DNA from: Halichondria panicea | Taxonomy: Eukaryota > Porifera > Demospongiae > Suberitida > Halichondriidae | Direction: 5' to 3' | Assembly (NCBI RefSeq): GCF_963675165.1 | Contig: NC_087382.1 | Span: 6,868,315 to 6,932,314, forward strand | DNA: 64,000 nucleotides | Program-made: the position numbers and the translations under genes | The notes under the pieces: model-generated | What the model was told of the DNA's origin: nothing | The model's database searches: none | What the model saw: the letters and a program-made list of their open reading frames with translations, nothing else | Shown: positions 32,008 through 44,910 of the stretch, one piece after another | How positions within the stretch are numbered: position 1 is the first letter of the stretch | Layout: the number at the start of each line of letters is the position of its first letter

Positions 32008-32617
32008 TTAAGGTTGTGGTCAACCGTTTGCTCATTAATTATTCATGAGCTAGATCTAGTGATTAGCAGCTAGATTGAGCTGGAAACGCAGTAGTCATTT
32101 CATGGCTCGAATAGACACTTTTACTGGATAGCTTACATAAGCTTAACTATAATAATGCAGGGCAGTATGAAGAGATCTTTCTTACTGAAAGCTCACTGGA
32201 CACACTAAAACCATCGCATATAGCATGCTATTTTGAAAAAGTGTGCTACGGTTTGGAGGCTTGGCTTTGACCACCACATATTTATATTTTGTGAGAGTTT
32301 CTTGGCCTCGAAAGAAAAAAAACACATATGTGCTTCAATCGCAGACCAGGCAAAGTAGATTCCTTGTTTCCCTCGTGGTAAAAAGTAGCTGCCTTGACTT
32401 TATTATTGCTCTAAAGCATTGACACACCCCTTAATTTCTTAATCATGTGATCTTTTGGAAGTTTTACTCGTAATGTGGTCACTTCGAATAATGACCGCCC
32501 GCCCGCTCTCAAATTGAGAAAGTGGCTGATGAGAAACAAGGAATCTACGTTTCACTATAAGAAAATCATTAAGAAAATCATGAATATTCATGAGCAAACG
32601 GTTGACCGTAACCTTAA
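32008..32617. mobile_element. MITE with TTAAGGTT ends
   Basis: The left arm TTAAGGTTGTGGTCAACCGT, continuing TTGCTCATTAATTATTCATG, is inverted against the right arm (reverse complement TTAAGGTTACGGTCAACCGT). Arms are about 45 bases. TTAA at each outer edge may be a target duplication. No coding sequence inside. Confidence 0.7.
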
Positions 32618-32710
32618 GAATTAAGACTCTTGTACCTGTAATGGTGAGTTTTTTTAATATACTATTCCTGTGTTCGTAGGTTCAAAGTTTTGGAAATCAA
32701 CAAGAAAGAT

Positions 32711-33040
32711 TCGAGTTATTAGTGTGAGTGACTATTCTTCGTACAAAGGAAAGAAGAAGTTTGTGCAAATGCCAGAAATATCGATTCTGATTTCGAAAGT
32801 TATTCGAAAAGTCAATGTGTGGATACAAATGATGCTGGTGATGCTGATGGATGCTATTGAAAAAGCCATGATCGAGTTATTAGTGTGAGTGACTATTCTT
32901 CGTACAAAGGAAAGAAGAAGTTTGTGCAAATGCCAGAAATATCGATTCTGATTTCGAAAGTTATTCGAAAAGTCAATGTGTGGATACAAATGATGCTGGT
33001 GATGCTGGTGATGCTTATGGATGCTATTGAAAAAGCCATG
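32711..33040. repeat. 161-bp tandem duplication
   Basis: Copy 1 (32,711-32,871) and copy 2 (from 32,872) are almost identical, both starting TCGAGTTATTAGTGTGAGTG. Copy 2 differs mainly by a short GATGCTGGT expansion. Such near-identity means a recent duplication or an assembly error. Open frames across it show no recognised domain. Confidence 0.85.
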
Positions 33041-33612
33041 AAACTTTCTATCAGCCAAATACAACGGAGCACAATACGGTCCAGTAGGAGTGTGCACCTG
33101 TATTTAAAACATAGGCTTTATACAGACTGTTATATAGCTAGCTAAACACGTACACACCTTGAGTATACACAATAATAACTTACTGGGCCATGTACTACAT
33201 CTTCAGGCTCCACCGAATCACGTTCACCTAGGTTCACACTAGCTCCATCTTCAAGATGGTCACCAGGTTGGTATCCTCGATCTTGGAGAGCTATAGACTC
33301 CAGTATCATTGATGAAGTGGCTGATGCTCGCGCGACCTAGCAGTCCCTAGCAGTAGCAGTAGATCCAGATCTAATATAAAAGTTTCTTCCTGGTCTCAAA
33401 AAACACGTGCAATAAAATGCCGCCTTTTCTAAGGTCATCCAAGTTCACATGATGACCCATAATTATGGGGTCAGAGGTCGATTTACATGTTCATGTGTTG
33501 CCAGTCTACCATGCCAGTAATACAGTGCCTTACAGTGCCTAGCTAGCTAGCTTGCGTAGCGCTTACACTTGAACTCAACTCATACATTAGTAATAGCTAC
33601 TAAGCTAGCTGT
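33041..33612. other. Intergenic stretch, no gene recognised
   Basis: Only short duplications (for example CTAGCAGTCCCTAGCAGTAG near 33,336) and palindromic AGCTAGCTAG runs are visible. Confidence 0.4.
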
Positions 33613-36397
33613 GATGGCAAGCAGTACTAGTCATGGAAAGAGGCAGTATCTCTGTGGCCACTGTGACCAAAAGTTATCCAAAACTTCATTTTACCAACAC
33701 AAGAGGATGTACTTAACAGAACTAGTGAAACATGAGCACTGAGAGACTAAGATTTGAAGAGGGAGAAGATTTTGTTCTCGCACAAAAAGGTATTAAGATA
33801 TCCACTTTGTGTAGCCTGTCAGAGTTTGTTTAATAATATTCAAACCGGGCACATTTAGATGACATGCCGTATAAGTTATATATGAATCAGTAGTTACAAC
33901 ATTGTTTGTTGTTACTTTTAGAGCTCGAAAGTAGCCAGTGGTTGATGCTGAATCGGATGAGGACTTGCAACTTCCTATGTACACCTCTACGGAATTCAGT
34001 GATTTTGATGTAAGTTACATGTATATGAAATGCATTGTGTTTCGGTATTGAATAGTAGCTTCTTATACTTCTTATTGCAGATGAATGAGGACATCACTGA
34101 AATACAATTGCACGAAGAAGAAGATGTAATTGTAATTATAGGAGAAGACAGTGCACACTCCTCGCTACTACGTCTGTACATCATGTTCATTTTTATGTGG
34201 CAGTCGACCTTCAAATTGTCAGATGCTGGGACAAATGTGCTATTCACAAATGTGCTATTCACTTTTATTGCTTCATTTCTTTTACTTTTGGCGACTTCTC
34301 AAGCACTAAAAGATTTTTGTGCCCATCTCCCTCGAAATATACCATCAGCACGAAAGATTGCAGGACAAACCAGAGAGCGGTTTCAGAGGTGGGTTTGCTG
34401 TAGTTTGTACTCCATTGAAAACTTGAAAACAAAGGAGAGCGATGGACAGGTAGTGTCAAGGAAATGTGAATTTGTACGTTATCCTGATGATCCTCAGTCT
34501 CGTCATAGACAGCCATGTGGTGCTATGCTCCTAAAATCGGTTAGAACATCAGCTGGATGTCTATCTCTACAGCCAAGAGCATTTTATGACAAACTTGATT
34601 GATGCCTTGAGTGAAATGTTTGTACGACCTAAGTTTTTGAGGAATGGCGAAGAAGATTTTCAATAGATTCTACGGACATTGTGTATCATGATGTGTTCGA
34701 TGGTAAAATTTGGAAAGATTTTCAAAATGTAGATGGTCATCCATTTCTATCAGCCCCGTACAACTTCTGTTTTACTTTTTACTCTGAACGTGGACTGGTT
34801 TCAGCGGACTACTCATTCTACTGGTGTTATGTACTTAGCCATACAAAACTTACCCAGAAAAGAGCGCTATCTTTGTGAAAACGTAATTGTAGTTGGTGTT
34901 ATCCCCGGTCCAAAAGAGCCAAAGAAAACTATGAATTCCTTCCTGCAGCCCCTTGTTGATGAGCTACTACAGCTGTGGGAAGGAGTAGTTATGAAAGGAG
35001 CGAATGGAATAAATGTTTTAGTTCGTGGCGCACTTATCTGTGTTGCTTGCGATATTCCTGCTGCCAGGAAAGTTTGTGGATTTCTTGGGCACGACTTGGG
35101 TGCTCAAAATGTTTGAAACAATTTCCTACAGAAACCTTTGGACAAAAACCTGATTTTTCCGGTTTCAATCGCTCAGAATGGACCCCAAGGAATGTTGAAA
35201 CACACCGAAGATTTGCCTACAAGCAGAGAGACTGTAATACCCGTGCTGCTCAAACACGGTTGTCGCTATTCAGTTCTACTAGAATTACCGTATTTCGATC
35301 CTATTCGTATGTGCATAATTGACCCAATGCATAATTGGTACAGCTATGACGATTTGGGTAGAGCGCAAACTACTTGACCAGTCTCATCCAGAATAAAGTT
35401 AACACTTTCGTAACACCAAATGACATCGCCGTAGAATACCAAACAAAATAGCATCAGGATTTACAGCGGAGCAGTGGAGGAACTGGATACTAATCTACTC
35501 ACTTTCCTCCCTAAAAGAGGTACTTCCACGGGAGCATTACCTGTTAAAGCTTTCCCAACAACAACTGCAAGATGCTGATCTATTTTTGTAGTCCTTTTGT
35601 ACCCAGTTTGAACTTGTGTATGGGAAATAATATTGTACTATAAACATTCACCTACACAGTCATCTCGTTTCATGTATGGAAGATTACGGACCTGTGTACT
35701 CGTTTTGGCTTTTCGCTTTTGAGAGACTAAATGGTGTAATGGAATAACATCGCCCCGCAATTAATGAGACGGTTTCTCGATATACATACAAATGGTATCC
35801 TACAGTGGCCTGCACAATATCAAAAACAGTTCGTACCACTTTTGGAACATCACAGATTTAGTAAATTCTCTCACACATCATTGGAGCCAGAAGCGCACAC
35901 CAGAAGCGCACAACACTGCAGTTGATTTAAAACCCCTTCCACCAGTGTTTGAACCCCATCAAGTTGATTCCTTGAAGGAATGTTTAACGGATATTGTAAC
36001 TGGAGATTTTTCTATTCTTCCCTTGATCCGAAAATGTGCTGCAATATCGGTCAATGGCCATGTTATAGGCTCAACAAAAAGTCGCTATACTACATCGTCT
36101 GTAATAATGGTAGATGGATCAGCTCTCAGAGTAGCAGAAATTCAGTACTTTTTCTCGTTTGACGTTGACGTGTGTCAAACTGGACTACAAACATTTGACT
36201 ATGCTGCTCTTTGTTTCTACTTTCCTCACGAGTGCAAAGTGTGGTTTGGATATCCTACGGAAGTTTGGTCGTGTGTTACTTGTCCAGATGTCTGTTTCAT
36301 ACCGATAGATCATCTCAAGGCTTATTCTAAGCAAAAGGTCAACTTTGGTAGAAGGATAGGAGAAGACTCTGTTTTAATAATTTCACCCCTTTTATAG
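33613..36397 (+). pseudogene. EnSpm/CACTA-type (tnp2-like) transposase, degraded
   Basis: It starts with MASSTSHGKRQYLCGHCDQK, a C2H2-like zinc finger, followed by acidic exons (DAESDEDLQLPMYTST and NEDITEIQLHEEEDV). The transposase body reads KCEFVRYPDDPQSRHRQPCG, then VYHDVFDGKIWKDFQNVDGH, LNVDWFQRTTHSTGVMYLAI (likely first Asp), VGVIPGPKEPKKTMNSFLQP, LVRGALICVACDIPAARKVC, GCSKCLKQFPTETFGQKPDF, YFDPIRMCIIDPMHN and a C-terminal part to 36,397. This block order is the one I know for tnp2-like transposases of sponges and corals. Frame changes near 34,620, 34,790, 35,115, 35,200 and 35,370 inactivate it. Direct duplications at 34,228-34,262 (in frame) and 35,890-35,912 lie inside. A convergent partner gene follows at 36,900-36,600. 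Confidence 0.7.
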
Positions 36398-36599
36398 ATA
36401 ATAATTATGAAATTAAATGTACCTTATATATATGTCCAATAATTCATAGCATTCTTGTTAATGCACGCTATTAGGTGTTATACGTAATTTCATGTACTTT
36501 GTCCTTTCTTGTTAATGCACATTTCTTGTTAATGCACACTATTATAATTTATGATTTGATATCACGAATGAACATAACAATTATAATTATAGTACGGAA

Positions 36600-36900
36600 C
36601 CTATTCTTCAATTCTTCAATAAGGCTTTCTGTACAATCTGCTCTTGAGGAACCTTTGCATACTTTGTTACGCCAAAAGTTCCGAACCAATTCAATCTTGT
36701 CATTTAGTTCATACACTCTTTTACGCTTCTCAGTTTGTATACGTTCGGCAAGATCCCGATAAAACTGGGCTTTCTCAAGGGCTTTTTTCGTTCTTTGACA
36801 CTTGAAACAGCCACTCTATCGACCCCAGTAACATGAACATTCTTCAGAATGTCATCTGGTAGCGTGTGGTCAGTTGAGGGAACCAATTGCAAAGGAACTT
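36600..36900 (-). pseudogene. Coiled-coil partner gene fragment of the CACTA-like element
   Basis: The minus strand reads VPLQLVPSTDHTLPDDILKN, then a basic helical stretch KALEKAQFYRDLAERIQTEK and VRNFWRNKVCKGSSRADC, probably a coiled coil. One missing base in an A-run near 36,786 shifts the frame between the two parts. It faces the tnp2-like gene tail to tail, as second genes of CACTA elements do. The protein family is not characterised to my knowledge; a DNA-binding accessory role is inference. Confidence 0.45.
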
Positions 36901-38051
36901 TAACTTTAGACCTCTTATCAATCCATGTAACATTTCACGTACGTCATGCTTGCTAATTATTATTACAATTCAGATCAAAGTATTGTTTCTAATTATAAGA
37001 GGTATAGTAGTTTACAAGGCATTATTTCAACCTCAAGCACAATCTGAAACAATTCTTCTGGTCTTCTGGTCTCACTTTATATCAAACTTTGACTCTTTGT
37101 TCATATCATTTGAAATGTCCTTGTTGCAAATGCATACTTAAGCGTTAGCTAGTAAATATAATAGTAGTTTTGGTAGCCTGTTAAATCAGGATTGCCCTCA
37201 GCATCACTTATTTTATGTAATCATATCAAAATCTATCACTGTACATGTGACATATTGATGATTGATTGATTATGCTTACTTATATTATAATTATGCTCAC
37301 TTTACTAGAGAGAGACTGGTGAACATCAGCGGCTTCAACTCGTTTTCTGGGGCTAAATCTGTAGAACAAGAGGTATTAGCAAAAGTATTCAAAGAGTACC
37401 TGCGCATCAATTCTTGGTAAAAATCACCCTGCACACCTGCACACCTGCACACCTGAATTCATAAGTGGCCAGTCCTGATTTTGCAGGCACGTACTATACG
37501 TGTCCGTAAAATTAGTGATGTACACACGTACATGTACGATGTCCGTGATTTTGCAGGCACGTACGTACGTAACTGTAAAACACACGTACAGTACATGGCT
37601 CTCACCTGCTGAGCAGAATAGTGAGGTGCCGAGCATAATTATGCATCTGGACATGCGGAGAAGAATGCGGTACCACCGTGACGATAGAGAGGTCGTACTG
37701 TTCGCAAGGAGTGCAAGAGAGGCTTCATGATTACCAGTGATGGTAGTAACCCAAAGGTACGGTTTGATCGCACTTAGATTTTCCATTTGGTCACACTAGA
37801 AGGAAGTAACTCATTGGTAAAGTATGAACATTTATAATTATTTGTTGTGCCTGCAAGTATTGTATTTGTGTTTGTTATTGTTTGGGGGAGCCGTAGACAT
37901 TAGAGTACACGTATGTATAATGGTTGATAAAACACAAGAAAAAAACAATGTAACGTACATATAATAATTATAGTGAAACCTAAGCAGTATAATTATACCA
38001 AGTTTTGTACAAATTCACATACATAATTGAAGAACTTTCTTTGCTGAAGCA
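36901..38051. other. Intergenic stretch, no gene recognised
   Basis: No supported gene. GATTTTGCAGGCACGTAC occurs twice (about 37,482 and 37,549), and CACACCTG is repeated at 37,432-37,456. Confidence 0.4.
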
Positions 38052-38606
38052 CTCAGTTATATTAAGGACTGGAACCTTCAATTATTGCTTATTGCTGAAT
38101 CAGCTAAAACACAGCCACGTTAATATCTTTTGTGTGTAAAAATTTTGTGCAGCTACTTATCTTTTTTAAAAACGGTGTTCTAAACCTTCCTTTTAGCTCT
38201 TAATTCTTAGTGTAGTAGGTAGTTCAAAGGCTTAAGCAGACATATCCGCTGGGAGAGAGCATCATGTTCTATTTAGAGTAAGTTATTAGCCTATAAAAAT
38301 AAAAATGTCACTTATTGTCAGCTGTAATTATTGTCAGCTGTAAGACTAAGTTTTGTGCAAAATCTCACCTTTGGCCAAAGAAGTGGCTCTCTCCCAGCAG
38401 ATAATTATGTCTGCTTAAGCCTTTGAACTACCTACTACACTAAGAATTAAGAGCTAAAAGGAAGGTTTAGAACACCGTTTTTAGAACTAAAAAAGATCAG
38501 TAGCTGCACAAAATTTTACACACAAAACATATTAAAAATCGTGGGCGTGGCTGCGTTTTAGCTGATTCAGCAATAATTGAAGGTCCCAGTCCTTAATATA
38601 CCTGAG
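38052..38606. mobile_element. Long foldback element F, copy 2
   Basis: Ends CTCAGTTATATTAAGGACTG and, inverted, CTCAGGTATATTAAGGACTG. Shared family blocks are ATTGCTGAATCAGCTAAAAC and GTAGTAGGTAGTTCAAAGGC. The centre has a strong inner stem (GCTTAAGCAGACATA with GCTGGGAGAGAGC). Non-coding. Confidence 0.85.
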
Positions 38607-39836
38607 CAGTCTGACGGATACCATGCTTGTCATGGGCTCTTCATGTTTGTCTCCACATTCTTCAGCCTGGATGAATACATTTATAGGCATCATAATAATA
38701 ATTAGACAGACAATTCGGACTTAGGTAATTTTTTTCACTCTATATTAGTAAATATTTTTGGACATCCCAATCTAATTAGAACGAAAAAGAGCATGCGTAA
38801 TGCGGGAGCGTGCGGGAGCGTGACTAGAAGGGGAGGGGCTGCTCGTTGCATAATCACAATAATCAGCAAGAGGGGGTTAGTAATGCGGGAGCGTGACTAG
38901 AAGGGGAGGGGCTGCTTGTTGCTTAGTGGAGAAAGCTCCTACACACAATAATCAGCAAGAGGGGAGGGGGTAGGCAAAGGAACGGATCTGGATAGTCTAG
39001 TCATTCTCAACACAGTTTGCCCCTAACGTCAGCTTGGTAGAGACTCAAAACTCTACTTGAATCAAGGCCGCGTACGTACCTCATGTAATATTCGTTCTAA
39101 TTAACTATGGGACACCCTAATACAAGGGACACTTCGACTTTTTCTTCAAGGTTCTTCAAGGTTCTTCAAGGGACATTGCAAGCCATAATTATTTTTAAAA
39201 TTGTGTCCCGGTATTTCGGGTGAATACGGTATATGTATATATACTCACATCAAGAATTGACATTGTTCTTGGTTCTTATTCACTGGCATGGCATAGACAT
39301 GTAGACAAGCTCCCTGTGTAAAAAGATATACCTCTATAGTGTATAACAAATGGCTGCTATTATCAGGACTGAGTACTCCTGGCTATATGGCTATATGTAC
39401 AGCTGTCTTGCTTTGATACACTCGTGTCCTCGCCTCTTTGGGTGCTGGATTGATCTCTCTTTGACCAAAAGACCTTGGAGAACTGGTAGATAGATACTAT
39501 TATATCATTATATTATATCTAGACTAGATCAAGTTGTTGCTTCAGCTAGCTCCAACTTCTCCAAGCTGGTTCTCTTGAGTTTCAAAGAGAAACATGTGGC
39601 AGTGAAGTGAGAAAACTACAAACTAACCAATGAGATTTTAGAGCAATGTCATTGAGTAAAATTCTTTAACATTAGCACCTTGTACTTAAACTGTTACACA
39701 CTGTGCAGTTGAGTGTTCTATTACACACTATTACACACAATCGAGTGTCAGTGAACACACACATCAGTGAACACACACACTAAAATTTAGTAGTGAAAAG
39801 TAGTGTGCTATTCAACACACTAGTGTAAGAGTCCAA
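38607..39836. other. Intergenic stretch with a two-unit tandem repeat
   Basis: At 38,796-38,970 a block AATGCGGGAGCGTG...AGAAGGGGAGGGGCTGCT...AATCAGCAAGAGGGG occurs twice. TCAAGGTTCTTCAAGG is repeated at about 39,146-39,170, and GTGAACACACACA at about 39,751-39,778. No gene was recognised. Confidence 0.5.
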
Positions 39837-40034
39837 TATACTAGTCCTAAGTAGGAGTCCGATATAATAAGTAAGACTCCGATATAATAAGTAGGATACT
39901 AAAAAAGACTCTGATATAATAAGTAAGAGAAGTAGGAGTCCGATATAGTAGTAAGTAGGAGTCTGATACTCTGATATAATAAGTAGGATGATATAATAAG
40001 TAGGACGATATAATAAGTAGGAGTCCAATATAAT
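39837..40034. repeat. AT-rich minisatellite (~20-25 bp units)
   Basis: About nine units of the type AGTAGGAGTCCGATATAATA with variable spacers. Long tyrosine/leucine-rich frames on the minus strand here are only translations of the repeat. Confidence 0.85.
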
Positions 40035-40376
40035 GTAACAATGACATAATTATATGACATAATTATAATGAATGACATAATTATTGAAGTAATGAATAAC
40101 AAAAGGGTCATGCAGATGATAAGGGTATATATAAGAGAGCATGGTATATATAAACGCAATGGAAATTAAATGATCGATAAGGGTACACCATATTCAAAAC
40201 TGGTCATATGATTCATATGATTCGTTATCACTGCTTGCCAAGGAAAATTAACATGAATTAACATGTGTGAGTGGTCACTGCTCCTACGTCATCATTGTCC
40301 AAAAACTGTATTTTGATACTTGCCACCAACTTTCCGGTGACATGAAACAAAAATGCTCTAGAGGTCAAGCTGAAGG

Positions 40377-40577
40377 TATAGTGTAAAGCATAGCGCGAAA
40401 TTTCCTTATTTAATTTTTAATTTGTTTTGTACACGAAAACAAAATCAACAAAAAATAATCAACAAAAAATTGTTCTTAAATTAGAGAGAACGTGCAAAGA
40501 TTAAAGGAAAATGGTGTATTTTAGATTTTAGAGGCCATTCCACGAAATATAATTATTAAGTGCCTCGAAATATAATA
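40377..40577. mobile_element. Worn copy of the CCGTATAGCG MITE family
   Basis: It contains CATAGCGCGAAATTTCC on the left and the family blocks GAGGCCATTCCACGAAATAT and GTGCCTCGAAAT on the right. It matches the layout of 6,637-6,861 with several deletions. Terminal TA sites are no longer clear. Confidence 0.6.
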
Positions 40578-40774
40578 CACAGTTTCATGCACTTACCTTC
40601 TTGATCACAATTTGCTACGTATCTCCGTAGGAACTTGAGTCAGTTATTTTGGCCTCCGGACTGACAACTAGGGCATCTAATACATCTGCTGCAGCCAGAC
40701 TCCCGCAGAAATTCTTCAGGAAAAGCTCTCAGTGGCAACACACAGGTGTTCTTTTGAGCCCATCGCAGAACTGA

Positions 40775-41522
40775 CAGTGCAACAACCAGAGATTTTTTTT
40801 TATATTATTTTTTTTCACATTTTGTGGCATATCTTCTGAAGTAAAAGTGATATGAGTGCAGGTACTGAAAGTTCAATTATTAGCGCTTCCATTGGACCAC
40901 CACCTGTTACATCATATGACATCATCACTATGAAATGGCTGTCTGAAGATGTGTACCTCCGAAAATATGTTAGGAATAGAAGTAGCTTATTTGTTTGAGT
41001 TAAGATCTGAAATTTATTGTGTATGTACCTGACTCATCTTTTGAGCTTCAATGGAAGTCTGGGCTGCTAGTAAGTTCTGAGAAATACTGAATTTTGTTGT
41101 TTTTTGGTGGCAAATAATTATGTTAGGAATACAACTTTCGTAGGAATACAACTTTCGATTTTATGCTAGTTAAGTCTGATTTTTGAGGAGCATGTACTAC
41201 AATAGCATAGAATTCATCTGTACTAACTTACAGGAGCTAGACAAGTCTCATCTTTGCTAGAGTGGCCCTTCTTGTCTTTTGCTGACATATGCAATGATAT
41301 TCATTGATTTGTGACATCACAAATCATCTTGTTGTTATTTGCTACATCCAAGATGTCTACCTGCAAATACACAGTTGGTGTTGGTCCAATGGAAGCGCCA
41401 ATAGTTGAACTTTCAGTACCTGCACTCAAATAGATCATATCACTTTTACTTTAGAAGATTTGCCACAAAATGTAAAAAATGTGTACCAAAAAAAAAATCT
41501 ACTCTCTTTGGTTGTTGCACTG
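40775..41522. mobile_element. TIR element with CAGTGCAACAACCA ends
   Basis: Ends CAGTGCAACAACCAGAGATT and, inverted, CAGTGCAACAACCAAAGAGA. The arms extend about 130 bases with shared blocks AGTAAAAGTGATATGA, GTGCAGGTACTGAAAGTTCA and CGCTTCCATTGGACCA. Flanks do not show a clear duplication. The inner 480 bases have no long reading frame. The superfamily is unresolved. Confidence 0.75.
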
Positions 41523-42764
41523 TATAGTTTCGAATTCTTGCTTCGTGAGTCAGAATGTCTTGAGCTATTAAATCATAGACCAGCTGAAAATTTTACACAC
41601 CCATGAAAAGCAGATGGAAAATCAAACTACGGCATCATTGTTTTCATGGGAAATTCATGGATACATCTATTAAATTAGAATTTCAAAGATTGAGCATTGT
41701 GAAATATCCATTAAAATTTAATAATAGTTATAAAGTGAGTGAAAATTTACATATCCATCAAATGAAACTTAAAACGTACATGCTATGGCCACGAACATTT
41801 GTATGCCATAACATAACATAATATCTTCCTGTCTCTTTTTCCTCTCCCAGTGTACACGTAGAAGGATCGTTCTTTTCGTTATCTCTGACAACCAATATTT
41901 CGAGCCCTATGTGCATATAAAAAATTTCTATTGATTTGCATTCATGAGGAATAACAGTTACCTGTATAAACATAATTATTATGAGACTGCATGTGTATAA
42001 TTATTGTAGAGATACACCAACACACACAGAACACTAATAAACAGGTAGGTATATATAAGAAGCCACTCTTGGTCCCTCCTTATTTCAGACTACTTTGACT
42101 CAAGTCTCTCTAGTAGAATCCTAGGCTGCAGCTGCAAAGTATATATAATTATAGGTATTTTACTGTTGGATGTGTACAGCTATTATACTGCCTGGAGAAA
42201 CTCACCACTTGCTATCCTGGTCATGACACCATCCTCTGTTTCATCCTCTTTGAGCCTTTGTTCCCTGGTATACATAGTAGTGGCGTACATGGTATCCTCT
42301 GAAGTTTCCCTGCTTTAATTTTTAGACTCTCAGTTCTGGAGCAACTAGTAACTGCGCATGCGCATAGCAACTGCTGCACTGACCAACAGAGTCTAAGACT
42401 TTAATGAGAACTCAATGGTCTTCTCTTGCTTTATGGAGGGGTGTCTGCAAGATCCACCAGACATGATCCAAATTTTCTTATGTTAACTTGTTCAGTGCTC
42501 ACATGATATCAGTGCTCACATGATATTAAATTTAGGCCATACATTTTTACCTGCTGCAATCATTATCAGGCCAAAAATTAATATTATTTTACTGTTAGTT
42601 TCATGGATTGAATAAAGTTGTCAAAAACAGCATACCCATCAAATCACCGTCATTTCGTACAAAACTACATTCCTACTAAATTTCATCCATTAATACATCA
42701 CAATCATAAAGATATGATGCCCTGTGCACCATGTGGCTGAGCCATCCTTAACACCAGTGAGTAT
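41523..42764. other. Intergenic stretch, no gene recognised
   Basis: Short frames on both strands lack motifs. AGTGCTCACATGATAT is directly duplicated at about 42,494-42,526. Confidence 0.4.
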
Positions 42765-42973
42765 GCCAGACGCTGTTTGGGACTGAGGATATGCACCTAG
42801 ACGCTAGCGCTATGGACCAGGGCGGTGAAAGACCAGGAGAGGGCTCACTGTGTGACTCTGGTAAGTAGTATAGTATAGCTAGAATATCAGTAGTGTATAG
42901 AATTAGCAGTAATGTCTTTATGTGAGCTCGTAAGTAATACAGTACATGTATTGTACTTCAAATTGATATATCT
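42765..42973 (+). repeat. Dispersed repeat with first-exon-like content, copy 1
   Basis: It matches 59,575-59,812 over about 200 bases. It contains an ATG (about 42,794) followed by a frame LDASAMDQGGERPGEGSLCD and a good donor (TCTGGTAAGTAG). It then holds a non-coding part ending CAGTAATGTCTTTATGTGAG and TTGATATATCTTA. Similarity stops abruptly on both sides. It may be the 5' end of a repeated gene or transposon. Confidence 0.6.
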
Positions 42974-43294
42974 TATGTGAAAATCAACTTAGTTAACCAT
43001 ATGATAGGTCACCGCTGGCCGAGCATTTTTTAAAATGATAAAAAAGGGTGAGCGTAATAACCGTGGTTGTTATGGCAACACATGTTGCACCCTTGTTGTA
43101 TAGGCATTCTATTGGTATATGCATTTTATTGCCCGATAGAGACATTTCACTTCACTAAGAATCCGACGGTTAAAAGGTTACATGTACAATTTTTTATTGA
43201 AATTCTGTTAACTGGAAAAAATTAAGAAACAGTTTTGTTCTCTTCAAATTTTGAAGTTCTGGAAGTTCTGAAAGCTATCTATACAGTTTTGATC
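42974..43294. other. Intergenic stretch, no gene recognised
   Basis: Nothing recognisable beyond AT-rich sequence and a short GAAGTTCTG repeat near 43,252. Confidence 0.4.
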
Positions 43295-43520
43295 GACCTT
43301 CAATTACGACTACTACTTGTATCTTTTGGAGCTTCACTCATTTGATGAGATACCTTTCTTGCGATAAGGCGATAAGGAGTTCCTCCTCCAGACCTAGCAA
43401 ACATTGTTGTATTTGGGGAATCCTCGTGTAAACCACCAGTAATCATTTCTCCCCAAATGCGATACTGCATCAATGTGAATTTCGACCCATAACTTTTCTT
43501 TTAGATTTCTCATTCTCCAA
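43295..43520 (-). CDS. Unrecognised exon
   Basis: After an acceptor-like CTGCAG at about 43,520, the minus strand reads AELENEKSKRKVMGRN, QYRIWGEMITGGLHEDSPN and FARSGGGTPYRLIARKVSHQ to a stop near 43,295. The start looks like the end of a coiled coil. I do not know the family; it might be the distal exon of the coiled-coil gene seen at 36.6-36.9 kb, but they are far apart. Low certainty. Confidence 0.3.
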
Positions 43521-44910
43521 TTCTGCAGAGAGCGAGGAACGACAGAGAGCGAGGAACGAGGACTAGTATGCGGTCCGGGAGAAATAGAATTCAATGCCCT
43601 TATCAGACTACAAGAGGAGCTAAAGCAACAAAGTACTGCCCAGTCATACGACCATGTTGTTGTAAGCAAGCATGTGTTGTAAGCAAGCATGCTGCGACAC
43701 AAGCTACACGAGTAAACACCAACAACTCAAGGTACTCAAGGTATCCAGCAAACATCACTTTTGCTCATCAAAGACTAGCACTGTACGCACTTACCTTTTA
43801 GTACATGGATGGACTGTGTCAAGATTCATCACTATGACGTAGAACGTGAAAATGAAGACATAACAATACAGAATGAAAGCGACGACCCTGACAATGTGGC
43901 AATGCAGTTTGCGGATCTGGAGGTTGATAATGAAAATCAGGCCAGGCCATCCAATGAAGTAGGCTGCACTACGACCATTATTAGAAACTAACACACAATG
44001 TGTTGGAGCTTCACAGCTTCACATACTTGCAAATGTAAGCACACACCGAGTCGAGAAGGCAATTTAAAACCATACGAACTACACCTTCCAAACAAGAACT
44101 GGCTGTTTGGAAAAGAGAACAAAACAGCTAGACAAAGCCAAGGCAGTATACAAACAGCAACCACAATCCCAATTTCTAAAGAGACAATACCTTGAGATCG
44201 AAAGCAGCACTTCAACAATGGTACTAAAAATCTACAGAGAATGTGACTCAAAGATAAAGAAGTGGGAAAAAAACTTTCATTGCACAAAATAACAGATTTC
44301 CTGTGTAATTCGCCAGAGGTACAAGGAAAAGCATAATATAGCTAGGGAAGTTAGGGAAGTATTAATATCTTGGAGCATTACAATCCATTTGTAAACTAGA
44401 GCACTGAAGTGCAAACCCTCGGCTGGTAACATGATTATAAAGAAACCAGAAGAGTGAAACCAGAAGAGTGCAGTGCATGTAGTGATGTATGACTGAGCTG
44501 TCTAGCACAAAACATTGAGAACAGATCGAGTTATAGTGGGGTGCCTCGAATAAAGGCCGCGTGTACCGCGTGTATAGTGTTAGCTAGCTAGCTAGCTGCC
44601 AACGTGCAAGTTCAAGCTTCTTAGTTTATGCTCGCTTTTTTTTCGCTCTAACACTTTTATTCGCTCTAACATAGAAATCTACTATTGTTAACTTATTGTG
44701 TGAAGGCTATCCATGCTGTAAACGCAGTGCTGTGGCAGCAGATCCAAACAGACAAACAAACAACAGGTAGGTTGAGGGAATGATTCAGAGTTGTAAAGTT
44801 ACTCATGCATATAATTACTAGATGTACATGTACATACAGGAAATAGCACATTCCCATAAATTTTATCTTGGTGGCAAATTCAACACTGATCAGGCTATAG
44901 TTGTAACAAG
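43521..44910. other. Stretch without recognised genes
   Basis: Some plus-strand frames (43,568-44,290) are hydrophilic and interrupted, and none has a known motif. Direct duplications CAGAGAGCGAGGAACGA (43,525-43,559) and TTGTAAGCAAGCATG (43,658-43,690) are present. Confidence 0.4.

Noticed and set aside
39780..40159. Tyrosine/leucine-rich minus-strand frames resembling membrane segments
   Set aside because: They arise from the AT-rich minisatellite at 39,837-40,034.
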